A stretch of DNA of 64,000 bases from Solidesulfovibrio carbinoliphilus subsp. oakridgensis (GTDB lineage Bacteria; Desulfobacterota; Desulfovibrionia; Desulfovibrionales; Desulfovibrionaceae). Under the pieces are notes generated by a model that made no database searches, was not told where the DNA came from, and saw nothing but the letters and a program-made list of their open reading frames with translations. The number at the start of each line of letters is the position of its first letter. Position 1 is the first letter of the stretch. The position numbers and the translations under genes were made by a program. This document shows positions 1 to 13,393 of this stretch, piece after piece. The stretch covers positions 3,169,625-3,233,624 of the forward strand of contig NZ_CM001368.1 in assembly GCF_000177215.2 (NCBI RefSeq), written 5' to 3'.

Positions 1-279
1 GGGCAGGACGACCGCCACCTGGATGCCGACCGCCTCGATGCATTCGAGCTTGTGCTCGGTCGAGGTGATGGCCGGCGGGGCGGCGTTGCCGAGCAGCACC
101 CGGCGGGGATGGGGATCGAAGGTCAGGGCGGCGCTGACGAGCGAAGCGGCGGCCGCCCGGTCGCGCACGCGCTGGAGGAGCTTCACGTGGCCCATGTGCA
201 CGCCGTCGAAGTTGCCGATGGTCAGGCAGACGCCGTTTAGGGCTTCGTGGATATCCTCGACGCGGGTGACGACAATCAT
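1..279 (-). CDS. ribF: RibF, riboflavin kinase/FAD synthetase (N-terminal part, cut by window edge)
   Basis: The reverse strand reads 93 codons from an ATG at 279 to the window edge. The translation shows the adenylyltransferase signature of bifunctional RibF: TIGNFDGVHMGH near residues 19-30, then LTFDPHPRRVLL about 30 residues later. RibF converts riboflavin to FMN and FMN to FAD in the cytoplasm. The visible part is the N-terminal nucleotidyltransferase domain; the C-terminal flavokinase domain lies outside. The gene is divergent from the tRNA-Leu gene. The family call is firm because both halves of the nucleotidyltransferase motif are present in order. Confidence 0.93.
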   Translation of the reverse strand, partial: MIVVTRVEDIHEALNGVCLTIGNFDGVHMGHVKLLQRVRDRAAAASLVSAALTFDPHPRRVLLGNAAPPAITSTEHKLECIEAVGIQVAVVLP

Positions 280-416
280 GGGTGTGGTTGGTCCGGCGGG
301 CGCTGGTGGCAGACGTTCGCCCACGGGCCTTTGTTGCTATCCCAAAAGAGGACCGGCTTCAACCGGGGGTTCCTGTGGGTCGGTTTGAAAAAATCGCGGG
401 CCGGGCGATTTTTCTC

Positions 417-445
417 TTGCCAAGCCGGGTCCGTTTGCGTAGAAG
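417..445 (+). promoter_or_regulatory. Putative sigma-70 promoter of tRNA-Leu
   Basis: TTGCCA at 417-422 and TAGAAG at 440-445 are separated by 17 nt and lie 19 nt upstream of the tRNA 5' end. The -35 is good and the -10 is weak, so the call rests partly on position. Confidence 0.45.
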
Positions 446-464
446 CCTTCTTCTGCACCGCGCC

Positions 465-551
465 GCCGAAGTGGTGGAATTGGTAGACACGCTAGGTTCA
501 GGGTCTAGTCCTCGCAAGGGGGTGGGAGTTCGAGTCTCCCCTTCGGCACCA
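465..551 (+). tRNA. tRNA-Leu (anticodon CAG)
   Basis: An 87-nt type II tRNA with CCA encoded. The acceptor arm GCCGAAG (465-471) pairs with CTTCGGC (541-547). The anticodon loop TTCAGGG carries CAG at 499-501, there is a long variable arm around CCTCGCAAGGGG, and the T-arm is GGGAGTTCGAGTCTCCC. The long variable arm and the D-arm TGGTAGAC agree with leucine identity. Confidence 0.97.
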
Positions 552-563
552 CAAGCAAGCACA

Positions 564-599
564 GGCTGGGAGTAACTTCCCGGCCTTTTTGCTTTTTTT
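564..599 (+). terminator. Rho-independent terminator after tRNA-Leu
   Basis: GGCTGGGAG, a short AA-containing loop and CTTCCCGGCC are followed by TTTTTGCTTTTTTT. It ends the tRNA-Leu transcript. Confidence 0.8.
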
Positions 600-610
600 C
601 GCCGGAAGGG

Positions 611-631
611 CCGCCCGTCAGGGCGGTTTTC
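611..631 (+). terminator. Second terminator-like hairpin
   Basis: CCGCCC GTCA GGGCGG is followed by TTTT, 12 nt after the first T-run. It probably backs up the tRNA-Leu terminator. Confidence 0.6.
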
Positions 632-1273
632 ACCGCGCAATCCATCATTTGGGCAACGGGTACGAACTGCTGGTCCGTTTTGCTGGTACGGACCGGGGCA
701 GGGTTCCAGGCGGCCGGTCGCGCCCTTGTCTCCCCTTTCTCCCGTGTGTTTCCGCTCTTGTCTTTCCGTTATGTATTGCCCGCATCGTGGGGCAGGGCTT
801 CATGGCCTCTCCCGGACGAGTCTGACGGCGTTGCCTTTGTCGTACGGGTTGCAACCCGGCGAGTCGTTTTTTTGTGGGGCCCTGGTGGGGAGGCGTTGGG
901 TTGGACTGTCGAGGGAGAGGGCAGGCAGCCGGCGCAATAATTTTCCGGGAGACGCCGGAAGCCTTGTCAAAGAAAGGAAAGGGATGGTATTTTTCTGGCA
1001 ATTCGATCTTGAGGGATATTTCCCGTCCGGGAAGTGACTTTCGTGTGTTCCGATTGCAGCCGGAGTAGCGCAGGCGGTCTTCCGTGCGGTGTGATTTTTG
1101 CGGAAATGCCGGAAGCGGGCGGCCGCTGCCGGATCGTGGCACGCTGCGGGAACGATTCTTGATTGGGGAGCGGGCGCGGATTGGGGCGACGATACGTGAC
1201 AGAACCCAGTTGATTTCCATGGCTGTGCATGCCGCAGTGGCAGGCACTCTAAAAAAGACCCGGGGGTGATGAA
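632..1273. other. Intergenic region without a recognisable gene
   Basis: About 640 bp before the metalloprotease. Open frames exist on both strands, but their translations are arginine/proline-rich and without motifs, as expected of GC-rich shadow frames. I found no tRNA, riboswitch or convincing promoter. A TGGCAC at 1137 lacks the matching -12 GC of a sigma-54 site. Confidence 0.5.
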
Positions 1274-2380
1274 ATGGCGACGACGTACGCGAGTCTCTTG
1301 GAATACGATCAAAGTGTTTATTTCAATGCCAGTCAGTACGAGACAAACAAGGCTTCTTATAACAATGCGCATGCGGTGAATGGTATAACGAATTGGACGG
1401 CCTCGTCTGTTGATGCTGTTTTTCAGTCGGTTGGCTTGACGCCATTGCAGCATTACGAAAAGTATGGCGCATTCGAGGATGTGAATCCCTCCGATCTGTT
1501 CGATACGAGTTCCTATTATAGTTCCAAGGCCAGCCAATTGACGGCGACGACGGGCTCGACCTGGACAAGCACCCAGGTCGAGAGCGTTTTCCAGCAGTCG
1601 GACATTGATCCGATCACACATTATGCCTTGTATGGTGCTTCCGAGGACGTCTTTCCGACCACCAATTTTGCCTCGCTCAAGGTGACGTACACGAATGCCG
1701 ATGCCATCGCGGCTTCCAATGACAACAGGGTCGATAGTTTGGTGACGACAACGGCCTGGCTGTTCGAACAGCCGACGAGTTGGAACTGGAATGATCTCGC
1801 CTCGACGCAAAGCAATACCCTGTACTATATGTTTCCCACCTCGGCGGACACTGTCCAAAGCCAGGGCTTTTCCGCGGCCAACCTGTCCCAATTCGCCGGA
1901 TTCAATCAGAACCAGAAAGCTGGGGCCGTGGAGGCCCTGACGGAATTGTCGAAAATAACGGGCATCACGTTCGTGGAGACGACCGACGCCAATCTGGCCA
2001 ACATCTACATGTTCGGGAGCGACATCGGAAACGATGTCGCGGGATTGGCGGATGCCGGAACCCAGAGGTATAAGATCACGGTGGCCGTCAACAGCACGTA
2101 CAGCACGACGGCAGATCTCCGGTCCGGCACGGGGGACCATGAATTGATCGAGCACGAGTTGGGCCACGCCCTCGACATGAAGCATCCCTTCCAAGGCAGC
2201 GTCCAGCTTCCGACGGCGCAGGATAACAACAATTACACCGTCATGTCGTACACGGCCCCAAGCGATACATGGTACAGCGTCAGTTCTTCCATCTACGGCC
2301 CCTATGACATCGCTGCCCTGCAATACATGTACGGGACCGATGGCCTCGGCGGCAACCAGGGCTTCGTCAAGGTGGGCTGA
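1274..2380 (+). CDS. Serralysin-like (M10/metzincin) zinc metalloprotease, no RTX tail
   Basis: A 368-aa protein without an N-terminal signal peptide. Residues ~1-135 hold two imperfect copies of a module ending GLTPLQHYEKYGAFEDVNPS or DIDPITHYALYGASEDVFP. The protease domain follows, with zinc motif HELGHALDMKHP (H294, E295, H298, H304) and the Met-turn YTVMSY about 25 residues on. In metzincins the eighth position of HExxHxxGxxH is normally Gly; here it is Asp. Serralysins usually continue after YDIAALQYMYG into calcium-binding RTX repeats that carry the type I secretion signal; this protein stops 16 residues after that point. A GGGGGTGAT stretch before the ATG is a plausible ribosome site. 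No transporter genes lie nearby, so export is unproven. Confidence 0.82.
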   Translation: MATTYASLLEYDQSVYFNASQYETNKASYNNAHAVNGITNWTASSVDAVFQSVGLTPLQHYEKYGAFEDVNPSDLFDTSSYYSSKASQLTATTGSTWTSTQVESVFQQSDIDPITHYALYGASEDVFPTTNFASLKVTYTNADAIAASNDNRVDSLVTTTAWLFEQPTSWNWNDLASTQSNTLYYMFPTSADTVQSQGFSAANLSQFAGFNQNQKAGAVEALTELSKITGITFVETTDANLANIYMFGSDIGNDVAGLADAGTQRYKITVAVNSTYSTTADLRSGTGDHELIEHELGHALDMKHPFQGSVQLPTAQDNNNYTVMSYTAPSDTWYSVSSSIYGPYDIAALQYMYGTDGLGGNQGFVKVG

Positions 2381-2487
2381 GGCAGGGCGCCCCTCGCCGG
2401 AACCGGCGGAAGGCGTCGGCGGTTTTGCCCCTGGCCTGGCCGGAAGATGGCGGACGAAAGGCGGGAGGGGCGGCAACCCTCGAAGGC

Positions 2488-2518
2488 AAAGGCCGGGATA
2501 ACCTCCCGGCCTTTTTAC
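2488..2518 (+). terminator. Rho-independent terminator after the metalloprotease
   Basis: AAAGGCCGGGA TAACC TCCCGGCC is followed by TTTTT. It lies about 110 bp after the protease stop. The interval 2381-2803 holds no other recognisable feature. Confidence 0.85.
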
Positions 2519-2803
2519 TTTTGTCCACACGCCCCCGTCGCCGGGCACGGGCGGGATGGCGGTTCCCGGCGTGGGTGATGACGCGACCATGGCGGGGCAG
2601 GCGGTCCTCCCGCGCGGGTGTTGCCCAGGGGTCCTGGCCAAAGGCCGTTGACTGGCGCCAAACCTGTGCTAGGCTGGCAAGGCTCGGACTCCCGCCGGGG
2701 CGGTCCGGGCGCGCCGCATGAAACGTTTCGGCGCCGTAGGCGGCGCAACGGGCGTCCTTTGGCCGCCGCGCCGGAAAATGGCCGCGAAACCGAAAGGAGC
2801 GGG

Positions 2804-3076
2804 ATGATGCCGACCGAATACGTCAGGAAACTGGCCGAAGAGCACGACATGTCCATCGAAGAGGCCGAAAAGAAGTGGGACGAGGCCAAGGAAAAGGCCA
2901 AGGAGGAAGGCACGTCGAAGGACTACTACGCCTACGTCACGTCCATTTTCAAGTCCATGATGCACGAGCCCAAGGGCAAGGCGGCCAAGGGGCATGAAAG
3001 CAAAAGCCACGAGACCAAGGGCCACGAAACCAAGGGCCACGCGGCCAAGGACAGTGGCCACAAGAAGGCGAAATAG
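2804..3076 (+). CDS. Small charged protein with a Lys/His-rich tail, unknown function
   Basis: A 90-aa protein. AAAGGAG at 2793-2799 supports ATG 2804 or, with better spacing, ATG 2807. The N-terminal ~60 residues look like a folded helical domain (MPTEYVRKLAEEHDMSIEEA, then a DYYAYVTSIFKSMM segment). The last ~30 residues are a low-complexity tail of KGHExK units (KSHETKGHETKGHAAK), resembling histone-H1-like nucleic-acid-binding tails. No signal peptide or membrane segment. Function unknown; DNA or polyanion binding is only an inference from the tail. Confidence 0.65.
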   Translation: MMPTEYVRKLAEEHDMSIEEAEKKWDEAKEKAKEEGTSKDYYAYVTSIFKSMMHEPKGKAAKGHESKSHETKGHETKGHAAKDSGHKKAK

Positions 3077-3082
3077 CGGTCG

Positions 3083-3169
3083 TCACGGGGCCGTGAACGG
3101 GGCCACCAGGCCGTCGAAGCCCGTGGCCGCCCGGGCCTTGCACAGGGCCGCGTCGGCCTGGTCGTACCC
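3083..3169 (-). pseudogene. Relic of a GGDEF (diguanylate cyclase) C-terminus
   Basis: On the reverse strand the last 28 codons before a TGA read GYDQADAALCKARAATGFDG and a short tail. This matches the closing helix of GGDEF domains (typically ADxALYxAKxxGRN). Upstream of it the frame shows no GG[DE]EF signature and turns into arginine-rich noise, so only the 3' end of a former gene remains. It sits immediately after the small charged protein gene, tail to tail. Confidence 0.45.
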
Positions 3170-3362
3170 CTGACGGTCTGGAGGTCCGAGGACTTGACGA
3201 ACACGGATCGGAGCATGGACACTCGGCGTTTGGAGGAATGCGCGGACGGCGCGCCGGGCCGATTTTTCCACGAACGGGCCGGCCCGTTGCGCCGGGCCGG
3301 AAAAAGCCCGCCGCCCGCGAACCACGGGCCGGCCGGGCCGTCGGCCCAGGGAGGAAACGACC

Positions 3363-3767
3363 GTGGCGGGATTTCCGTTCGACCGGCGAAACGTCTGGCG
3401 CGGCCTCGGCTGGCTGGTGCTGCTGTCCGGGCTTGCCCTGGCGGCCGGGCTGTACGTCCGGGCGCCGCAGCCCTCCGAGGACGCCCTCGGCTACGAGGTC
3501 ATCGACGGCGTGGCCTATCCCCGCCGCCTGGAGGACACCAAGCAGTATGCCCGGCAGATGGAGGCCTACGGCGGCAAGGGGTTGGTTCTGGCCGACGCGG
3601 TGCTGCGCTTTCTGGACAGCCTGCGCCGTGGGCGGCGGCTGGCCGTGGTGGTGGCCGTGGGAAGCGTGCTCGCGGCGCTGGTTTTCTTCCAGGCCGCCCG
3701 CCGGCCGTCTCCGGGAGCGGGCGGGGAGGACGACCCGGACCATGCGGGCGGCGGCGAAGGCCGTTGA
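3363..3767 (+). CDS. Small membrane protein, unknown function
   Basis: A 134-aa protein starting at GTG 3363, preceded by AGGGAGGAAACGACC, a good ribosome site. Two hydrophobic segments (about residues 15-30, WLVLLSGLALAAGLYV, and 92-111, LAVVVAVGSVLAALVFF) flank a ~60-residue polar stretch rich in Tyr and Glu. The C-terminus is acidic and glycine-rich. The layout predicts a hairpin inner-membrane protein with a periplasmic loop. No family recognised. It lies 211 bp ahead of the large sensor kinase and might be co-transcribed with it. Confidence 0.6.
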   Translation: MAGFPFDRRNVWRGLGWLVLLSGLALAAGLYVRAPQPSEDALGYEVIDGVAYPRRLEDTKQYARQMEAYGGKGLVLADAVLRFLDSLRRGRRLAVVVAVGSVLAALVFFQAARRPSPGAGGEDDPDHAGGGEGR

Positions 3768-3978
3768 GGCGCCGCGGCTTTGCCCCTTCGGCCACAGGAA
3801 AATGCTTCGCCTGGACGGGAAAACCGTTGCGGAAGATCCTGGTCTTGTTGCCCGGCCGTGGCCATAATGCTACGTGTCGCCGAATGCATCTTCTGTCCGG
3901 GCCGGCGCCCGCCGCCGGTTCCCGAGCCCTCCGGCCGCCCGCCGCCGGAAGGCCCCTTTGCCCGATACGGGAGCGCCA

Positions 3979-9738
<5,760 letters not shown>

Positions 9739-9774
9739 TCCCTTCCGGGCCGGGCCGTGGCCGGTTTTGCCGGA

Positions 9775-9984
9775 CTACTCGGCCAGTTCCCAGTTCTTTC
9801 CGTCCGGTCCCACTTTCGTGGTCACGGTCTGCCGGGCCCCGCAGTGGCGGCAAAAAACCTCCACGGTGCGGGTCGTTTCCGTGCGCGCGGCTTCGGAGGA
9901 CCGCAGGGCCTCCTTGTCGCAGAAGATGCAGTCGAATTCCGGCTCGGCGCCGAGGGGGGCGGGCTTTCGCAGGGTGAAGCTCAT
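9775..9984 (-). CDS. Small zinc-ribbon protein
   Basis: A 69-aa protein; the ATG at 9984 follows AAGGAG on the reverse strand. Two CxxC pairs (CIFC near residues 19-22 and CRHC near 45-48) predict one zinc-ribbon or rubredoxin-like knuckle. No helix-turn-helix or catalytic motif is visible. It is convergent with the giant sensor and 106 bp downstream of the thioesterase gene, probably in the same transcript. Function unknown. Confidence 0.75.
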   Translation of the reverse strand: MSFTLRKPAPLGAEPEFDCIFCDKEALRSSEAARTETTRTVEVFCRHCGARQTVTTKVGPDGKNWELAE

Positions 9985-10090
9985 GGTGTCGCTCCTTGCG
10001 GGCTGCGGGGGCGGCTTCGGCCGGGTCCGGGGCGGGCAGGCCGGGAGGCCGGCGTCCCCGTCCCGGGACGAACCCCCTGGGTTCGGACCG

Positions 10091-10483
10091 TCAGGCCCCG
10101 GGATCGAGGACGTGCCGGGCCGGGACGATGCAGGTGAAACGACCGGTCAGGACGGTCGTGTCGTCCCGCCGGACCGTGACCGCGACCAGCCGCTTTTTTC
10201 CACTTCCTTCCTCTTCCACCGCCTCGGCCGTCACGGTCTGGCCCACGGTCGCCGGGGCCACGAACCGGACTTCGGCCGCGCCGAGCACGACCAGCGGATC
10301 GTTGACCGCCAGCATGGCCGCGTAGTCGGCCAGGCCGAACACGAAGCCGCCGTGGACGAGCCCCCGGTCGTCGGCGGCCATGGACGGCAGGAGCGTCAGG
10401 CGGACGGTCGCCCGGCCCGGGCCGAGGGCGACGGGCTCGCCGCACAGGGCGGGATCGATGCCGCGATGGGTGTGTGCTTCCAT
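10091..10483 (-). CDS. PaaI-like hotdog thioesterase
   Basis: 130 aa from ATG 10483; an ATG at 10495 and a TTG at 10519 are alternative in-frame starts and none has a strong ribosome site. The hotdog core is clear: DRGLVHGGFVFGLADYAAML is the HGG-containing central helix of PaaI/YbgC-type acyl-CoA thioesterases, followed by the beta-strands EVRFVAPATVGQTVTAEA and LVAVTVRRDDTTVLTGRF. Such enzymes hydrolyse small or aromatic acyl-CoA esters in the cytoplasm. The substrate cannot be told from the sequence. Confidence 0.8.
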   Translation of the reverse strand: MEAHTHRGIDPALCGEPVALGPGRATVRLTLLPSMAADDRGLVHGGFVFGLADYAAMLAVNDPLVVLGAAEVRFVAPATVGQTVTAEAVEEEGSGKKRLVAVTVRRDDTTVLTGRFTCIVPARHVLDPGA

Positions 10484-10634
10484 GGTGCCGACCATGCCAA
10501 AAGGCCGGGCCCGGGGCAATGCGAAAGCGCGGCTGGCGGGTCGCCTCCCCGCCGCGCCAAAAAAGGAAGGGCCGCCCCCCCTTCCCGAGGGCGACCCGTG
10601 GCGCGGCCGGTTGCCGTCGTGGCCGTGGCCGGGC

Positions 10635-10805
10635 CTAGCTGCCGGAGATCGCAGTGGTGATATTGGTGAAGGTGCCCTGCAGGGTCGTGCCGAGGGTGGT
10701 GACGACGCCGACGATGACGGCGGCGATGAGGGCGACCATGAGGCCGTATTCGACTGCGGTGGCCCCTTCCTCGTCGCGGACGAAATTGGTGATGGCGGTG
10801 ATCAT
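10635..10805 (-). CDS. flp: Flp/Fap-type pilin
   Basis: A 56-aa protein. The ATG at 10805 follows AAGGGAG on the reverse strand with good spacing. The short leader ending DEEGA is followed by TAVEYGLMVALIAAVIVGVV: the Flp pilin signature, with Glu and Tyr after the processing site and a 20-residue hydrophobic helix. Flp pilins are cleaved by a TadV-type peptidase and assembled by the Tad machinery; no tad/cpa genes are in this window, so the assembly system must be elsewhere. A good sigma-54 promoter lies 67 bp upstream. Confidence 0.9.
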   Translation of the reverse strand: MITAITNFVRDEEGATAVEYGLMVALIAAVIVGVVTTLGTTLQGTFTNITTAISGS

Positions 10806-10871
10806 GGTGTGTCTCCCTTTCGTTTATTGAAGATGGTTCTTTTGTCTTTCTTCCGGTCTTGCCACAGCTAA

Positions 10872-10888
10872 AGCATGGGCCGTGCCAA
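10872..10888 (-). promoter_or_regulatory. Sigma-54 (-24/-12) promoter of the Flp pilin gene
   Basis: The reverse strand reads TTGGCACGGCCCATGCT, which differs from the sigma-54 consensus YTGGCACG-N4-TTGCW at one base; GG and GC are separated by exactly 10 nt. It would give a leader of about 55 nt before the flp ATG. The rest of 10806-11039 shows nothing else. Confidence 0.75.
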
Positions 10889-11039
10889 CCGGGTATTTTT
10901 CTGTATTGCCTTGAAATGGATGGATAAAAAAGAAATGCCTTCAAATCCGTTCCCCGGATCGTGGAGTGGCGGCGGGGCTGTTCCCGATATTGTGGAACAG
11001 GGGGCCGCGGGGCGTCGACTGCGGGTGGGGAAGGACGGG

Positions 11040-13298
11040 TTAGGGCAAGGCGGGCGCGGGCCCGGACTGCGGGGTGAGCGTGGCCCCGAGGATGCCGAAG
11101 CGTTTGCCCGGCGCGGCCTCGGGCGGGATGACCGTAAAGACCAGCCGGCTTGTGCCGGCCGGAAGATCGGGCAGGGCGAGGGTGATCGGCGTGGACAGGC
11201 CCGTGGAGGCGATGGCCGTGTCGAGCCCCGGCCCGGCGACGGCGAGGCGCACCGGGGAGAAGGCGATGAGCGCAAAGTCCAGCCGGGCGGCGGCCGGGGC
11301 CGGGCCCGGATTGTGAAGGATCACTTCGCCGGTGTTGCCGGCAAAGACCATGGGGCCGGTCAGGGCCCGCTCGGGCAAAGTGAACCCGTCGCCGAAGCGC
11401 AGGGTCAGGGAGGCTCCTCCACCGACCGGGTCTGGGGCCGGGGCCAGGGTCCCGGCCGGCACCAGGGTCAGGGCCCCGACCGCCATGTCCGCGCCCGTGA
11501 CCACGGTTTCGCCAAGCCCCCGCCGGCCGGCGGCGCTGACGGGAAGGACCCGCCAGGACGGGCCGTCCTGGCACAGGAGATCGAAGAACCGGTTGGTGGC
11601 GTCCACGACCACGTCCACCCGGTCGGCCCAGAGCGTCGGCGCGTCCGGCCGGGCGGCATAGGGGTCGGGATGCGGCGGCCCCAGGCGCGACACCCGGGCC
11701 AGGGCGATGACGGTTTCCTCGGCCGTCGGCGCGGACAGCCGGCGCAGGACGTAGACGGGCAACGCGGGCGGGTGGCCGGGGTCGAGCCCTTCCACCACCC
11801 GGACGTGGCGGCCGCTGCGCCGGGCCAGGAAGGCCTCCCAGTAGCCCGGGCCGGTCAGCTCCACGTTGACCGGGGCAAAGAGGTCCGGAGCCACGAGGAC
11901 TGCGCCCTCCGGCATTTGGGCCAGGGCCGGGCTTTTGGCGAGCAGGGCCGCCGCCCGCCACCGCGAAGCCGAGGCCACTTTGCTTTCGAGGACCGAGGCG
12001 TTGACCGAGGCGTTGACGAGGGTTGTGGCCGCGACCAGGACGGCCAGCCCCCCGGCCACGGTCCGTCCCAGACCGGGCCGGCCGGCCAGCCGCCCGGTCA
12101 GCCACAGCCCGGCCAGGGCCAGGAGCACGGCCACGGCATAGCCCGAAAAGGTGGAGGTGACGTACCAGTCGATGCCGCGCGTGGTCGGCTCCTGGTAGTC
12201 GGGCGACAGGGCGACCAGGAAATTCGGGCCATAGACCGCGTAGACCGCCAGCAGCGCCGGCAGCCAGCGGAAACGCGGCCGGCCGTTTCCCGCGGTCAGG
12301 CAGTGGTAGGTCAGCCCGCCGGCGAGGACGGCCAGGGCCAGCCAGGCCGGGGCCAGGCGTGGCCAGTTGGCGGCCAGCCCGGTGAGGTATTGGCCGAAGC
12401 CGAAGACCTGCCCGGTGGTGATGGCCGGAAACCGGTTCACGTATTCGAGGTTCAGGGAAAAGGACCCCAGGGGCAGGGCGCTTTGGCTGTAGGCGGCCAT
12501 GGCCGCCAGGATGCGCAGCGGATGGGCCAGGTCCAGGGCGTTGCCGGCGTACCGGGTGGGGTGCAGGAACCGAAAGCCCAGGTAGAGGGTCAGGTAGACC
12601 GGCACGGCCAGGCTGGCCAGGGCCATGGTCCGAAGCCGCAGGCGCGCCCCGCCCCGGCCGGACAGCCAGACGATGCCCCACAGGACCGGCATGTAGCAGA
12701 GAAAGGGCTCGTAATGGCAGAACCCGGCAAAGGCCAGCAGGTTGGCGGCCGCGAGCCACCCTCCCCGGCCCGATGCCCCGTGCCGCCACAGGCAGAAGCC
12801 GGCCCAGGCCATGCAGAGGAGCCCTGAGTCGAAGACCAGCGGATAGGACGACAGGATGTTGTGGTGCCAGTTGTCCTGGTAAAGGGCCAGGCAAAAAAGG
12901 GCGGTCAGCCAGCCCAGGGCCGGGAGCGCGGCCACCCGGGCCACCAGCAGCGACAGCGAACCGATGGCGGCCAGGAACACGGCCAGGGACAGGGCCTTGC
13001 GGGCCGGCAGGCTGTCCAGGCGGGAGGCCTGGGCCGTCAGGCCGACGTGGAGGTAGTGGTGAAACCGGCCGGCGTTCGCCGCCAGCTCGGCCACGAAATC
13101 CCCGAGCCGGCCGGTGATGGCCTGCTCTTCGTAGACCAGGTCGTCGCTGGTGGTCGGGCCGGTGCGCAGGTACCCGGCAAAGGCGAGCAGGGCCACGGCC
13201 AAAAGGACGGCGGCCGGAAGCAGGCGGCAGGCCGGCCCCGGCCAGGAAGGCGGCCTGTCCGGACCGGGGCCGGGCACGGGCGTTCTGGAGAATAACAT
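11040..13298 (-). CDS. Large polytopic membrane protein with C-terminal soluble domain
   Basis: A 752-aa protein starting at ATG 13298. About eleven hydrophobic segments fill residues ~25-430, beginning with LLPAAVLLAVALLAFAGYL. An acidic loop follows the first helix (TSDDLVYEEQ), the position where GT-C-fold glycosyltransferases carry their catalytic Asp. Residues ~430-750 are hydrophilic and beta-rich, probably periplasmic. This layout fits membrane glycosyl- or mannosyltransferase-like proteins, but no decisive motif is visible and no glycan genes flank it. It stands alone between the Flp pilin and the dehydrogenase. Confidence 0.6.
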   Translation of the reverse strand: MLFSRTPVPGPGPDRPPSWPGPACRLLPAAVLLAVALLAFAGYLRTGPTTSDDLVYEEQAITGRLGDFVAELAANAGRFHHYLHVGLTAQASRLDSLPARKALSLAVFLAAIGSLSLLVARVAALPALGWLTALFCLALYQDNWHHNILSSYPLVFDSGLLCMAWAGFCLWRHGASGRGGWLAAANLLAFAGFCHYEPFLCYMPVLWGIVWLSGRGGARLRLRTMALASLAVPVYLTLYLGFRFLHPTRYAGNALDLAHPLRILAAMAAYSQSALPLGSFSLNLEYVNRFPAITTGQVFGFGQYLTGLAANWPRLAPAWLALAVLAGGLTYHCLTAGNGRPRFRWLPALLAVYAVYGPNFLVALSPDYQEPTTRGIDWYVTSTFSGYAVAVLLALAGLWLTGRLAGRPGLGRTVAGGLAVLVAATTLVNASVNASVLESKVASASRWRAAALLAKSPALAQMPEGAVLVAPDLFAPVNVELTGPGYWEAFLARRSGRHVRVVEGLDPGHPPALPVYVLRRLSAPTAEETVIALARVSRLGPPHPDPYAARPDAPTLWADRVDVVVDATNRFFDLLCQDGPSWRVLPVSAAGRRGLGETVVTGADMAVGALTLVPAGTLAPAPDPVGGGASLTLRFGDGFTLPERALTGPMVFAGNTGEVILHNPGPAPAAARLDFALIAFSPVRLAVAGPGLDTAIASTGLSTPITLALPDLPAGTSRLVFTVIPPEAAPGKRFGILGATLTPQSGPAPALP

Positions 13299-13393
13299 TT
13301 TACAATAATTGTTTTTTTAAAAAATAGGGAAATATTTTCCAGTGTGCGCCACCCTCCCGCCGCAGGCGTTGGCGCGCGGGGTGAGGGCGGCCG

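Noticed and set aside
1137-1155. Sigma-54 promoter upstream of the metalloprotease (TGGCACGCTGC)
   Set aside because: The -12 GC is not at the required distance; GA occupies the site.
800-2641. 613-codon open frame on the reverse strand
   Set aside because: It runs antisense to the metalloprotease, whose zinc motif and Met-turn are clear. The reverse translation has no motif and is Arg/His-rich noise.
10875-12827. 650-codon forward open frame
   Set aside because: Antisense to the polytopic membrane protein; Gly/Gln/Arg-rich translation without any hydrophobic segments or motif.
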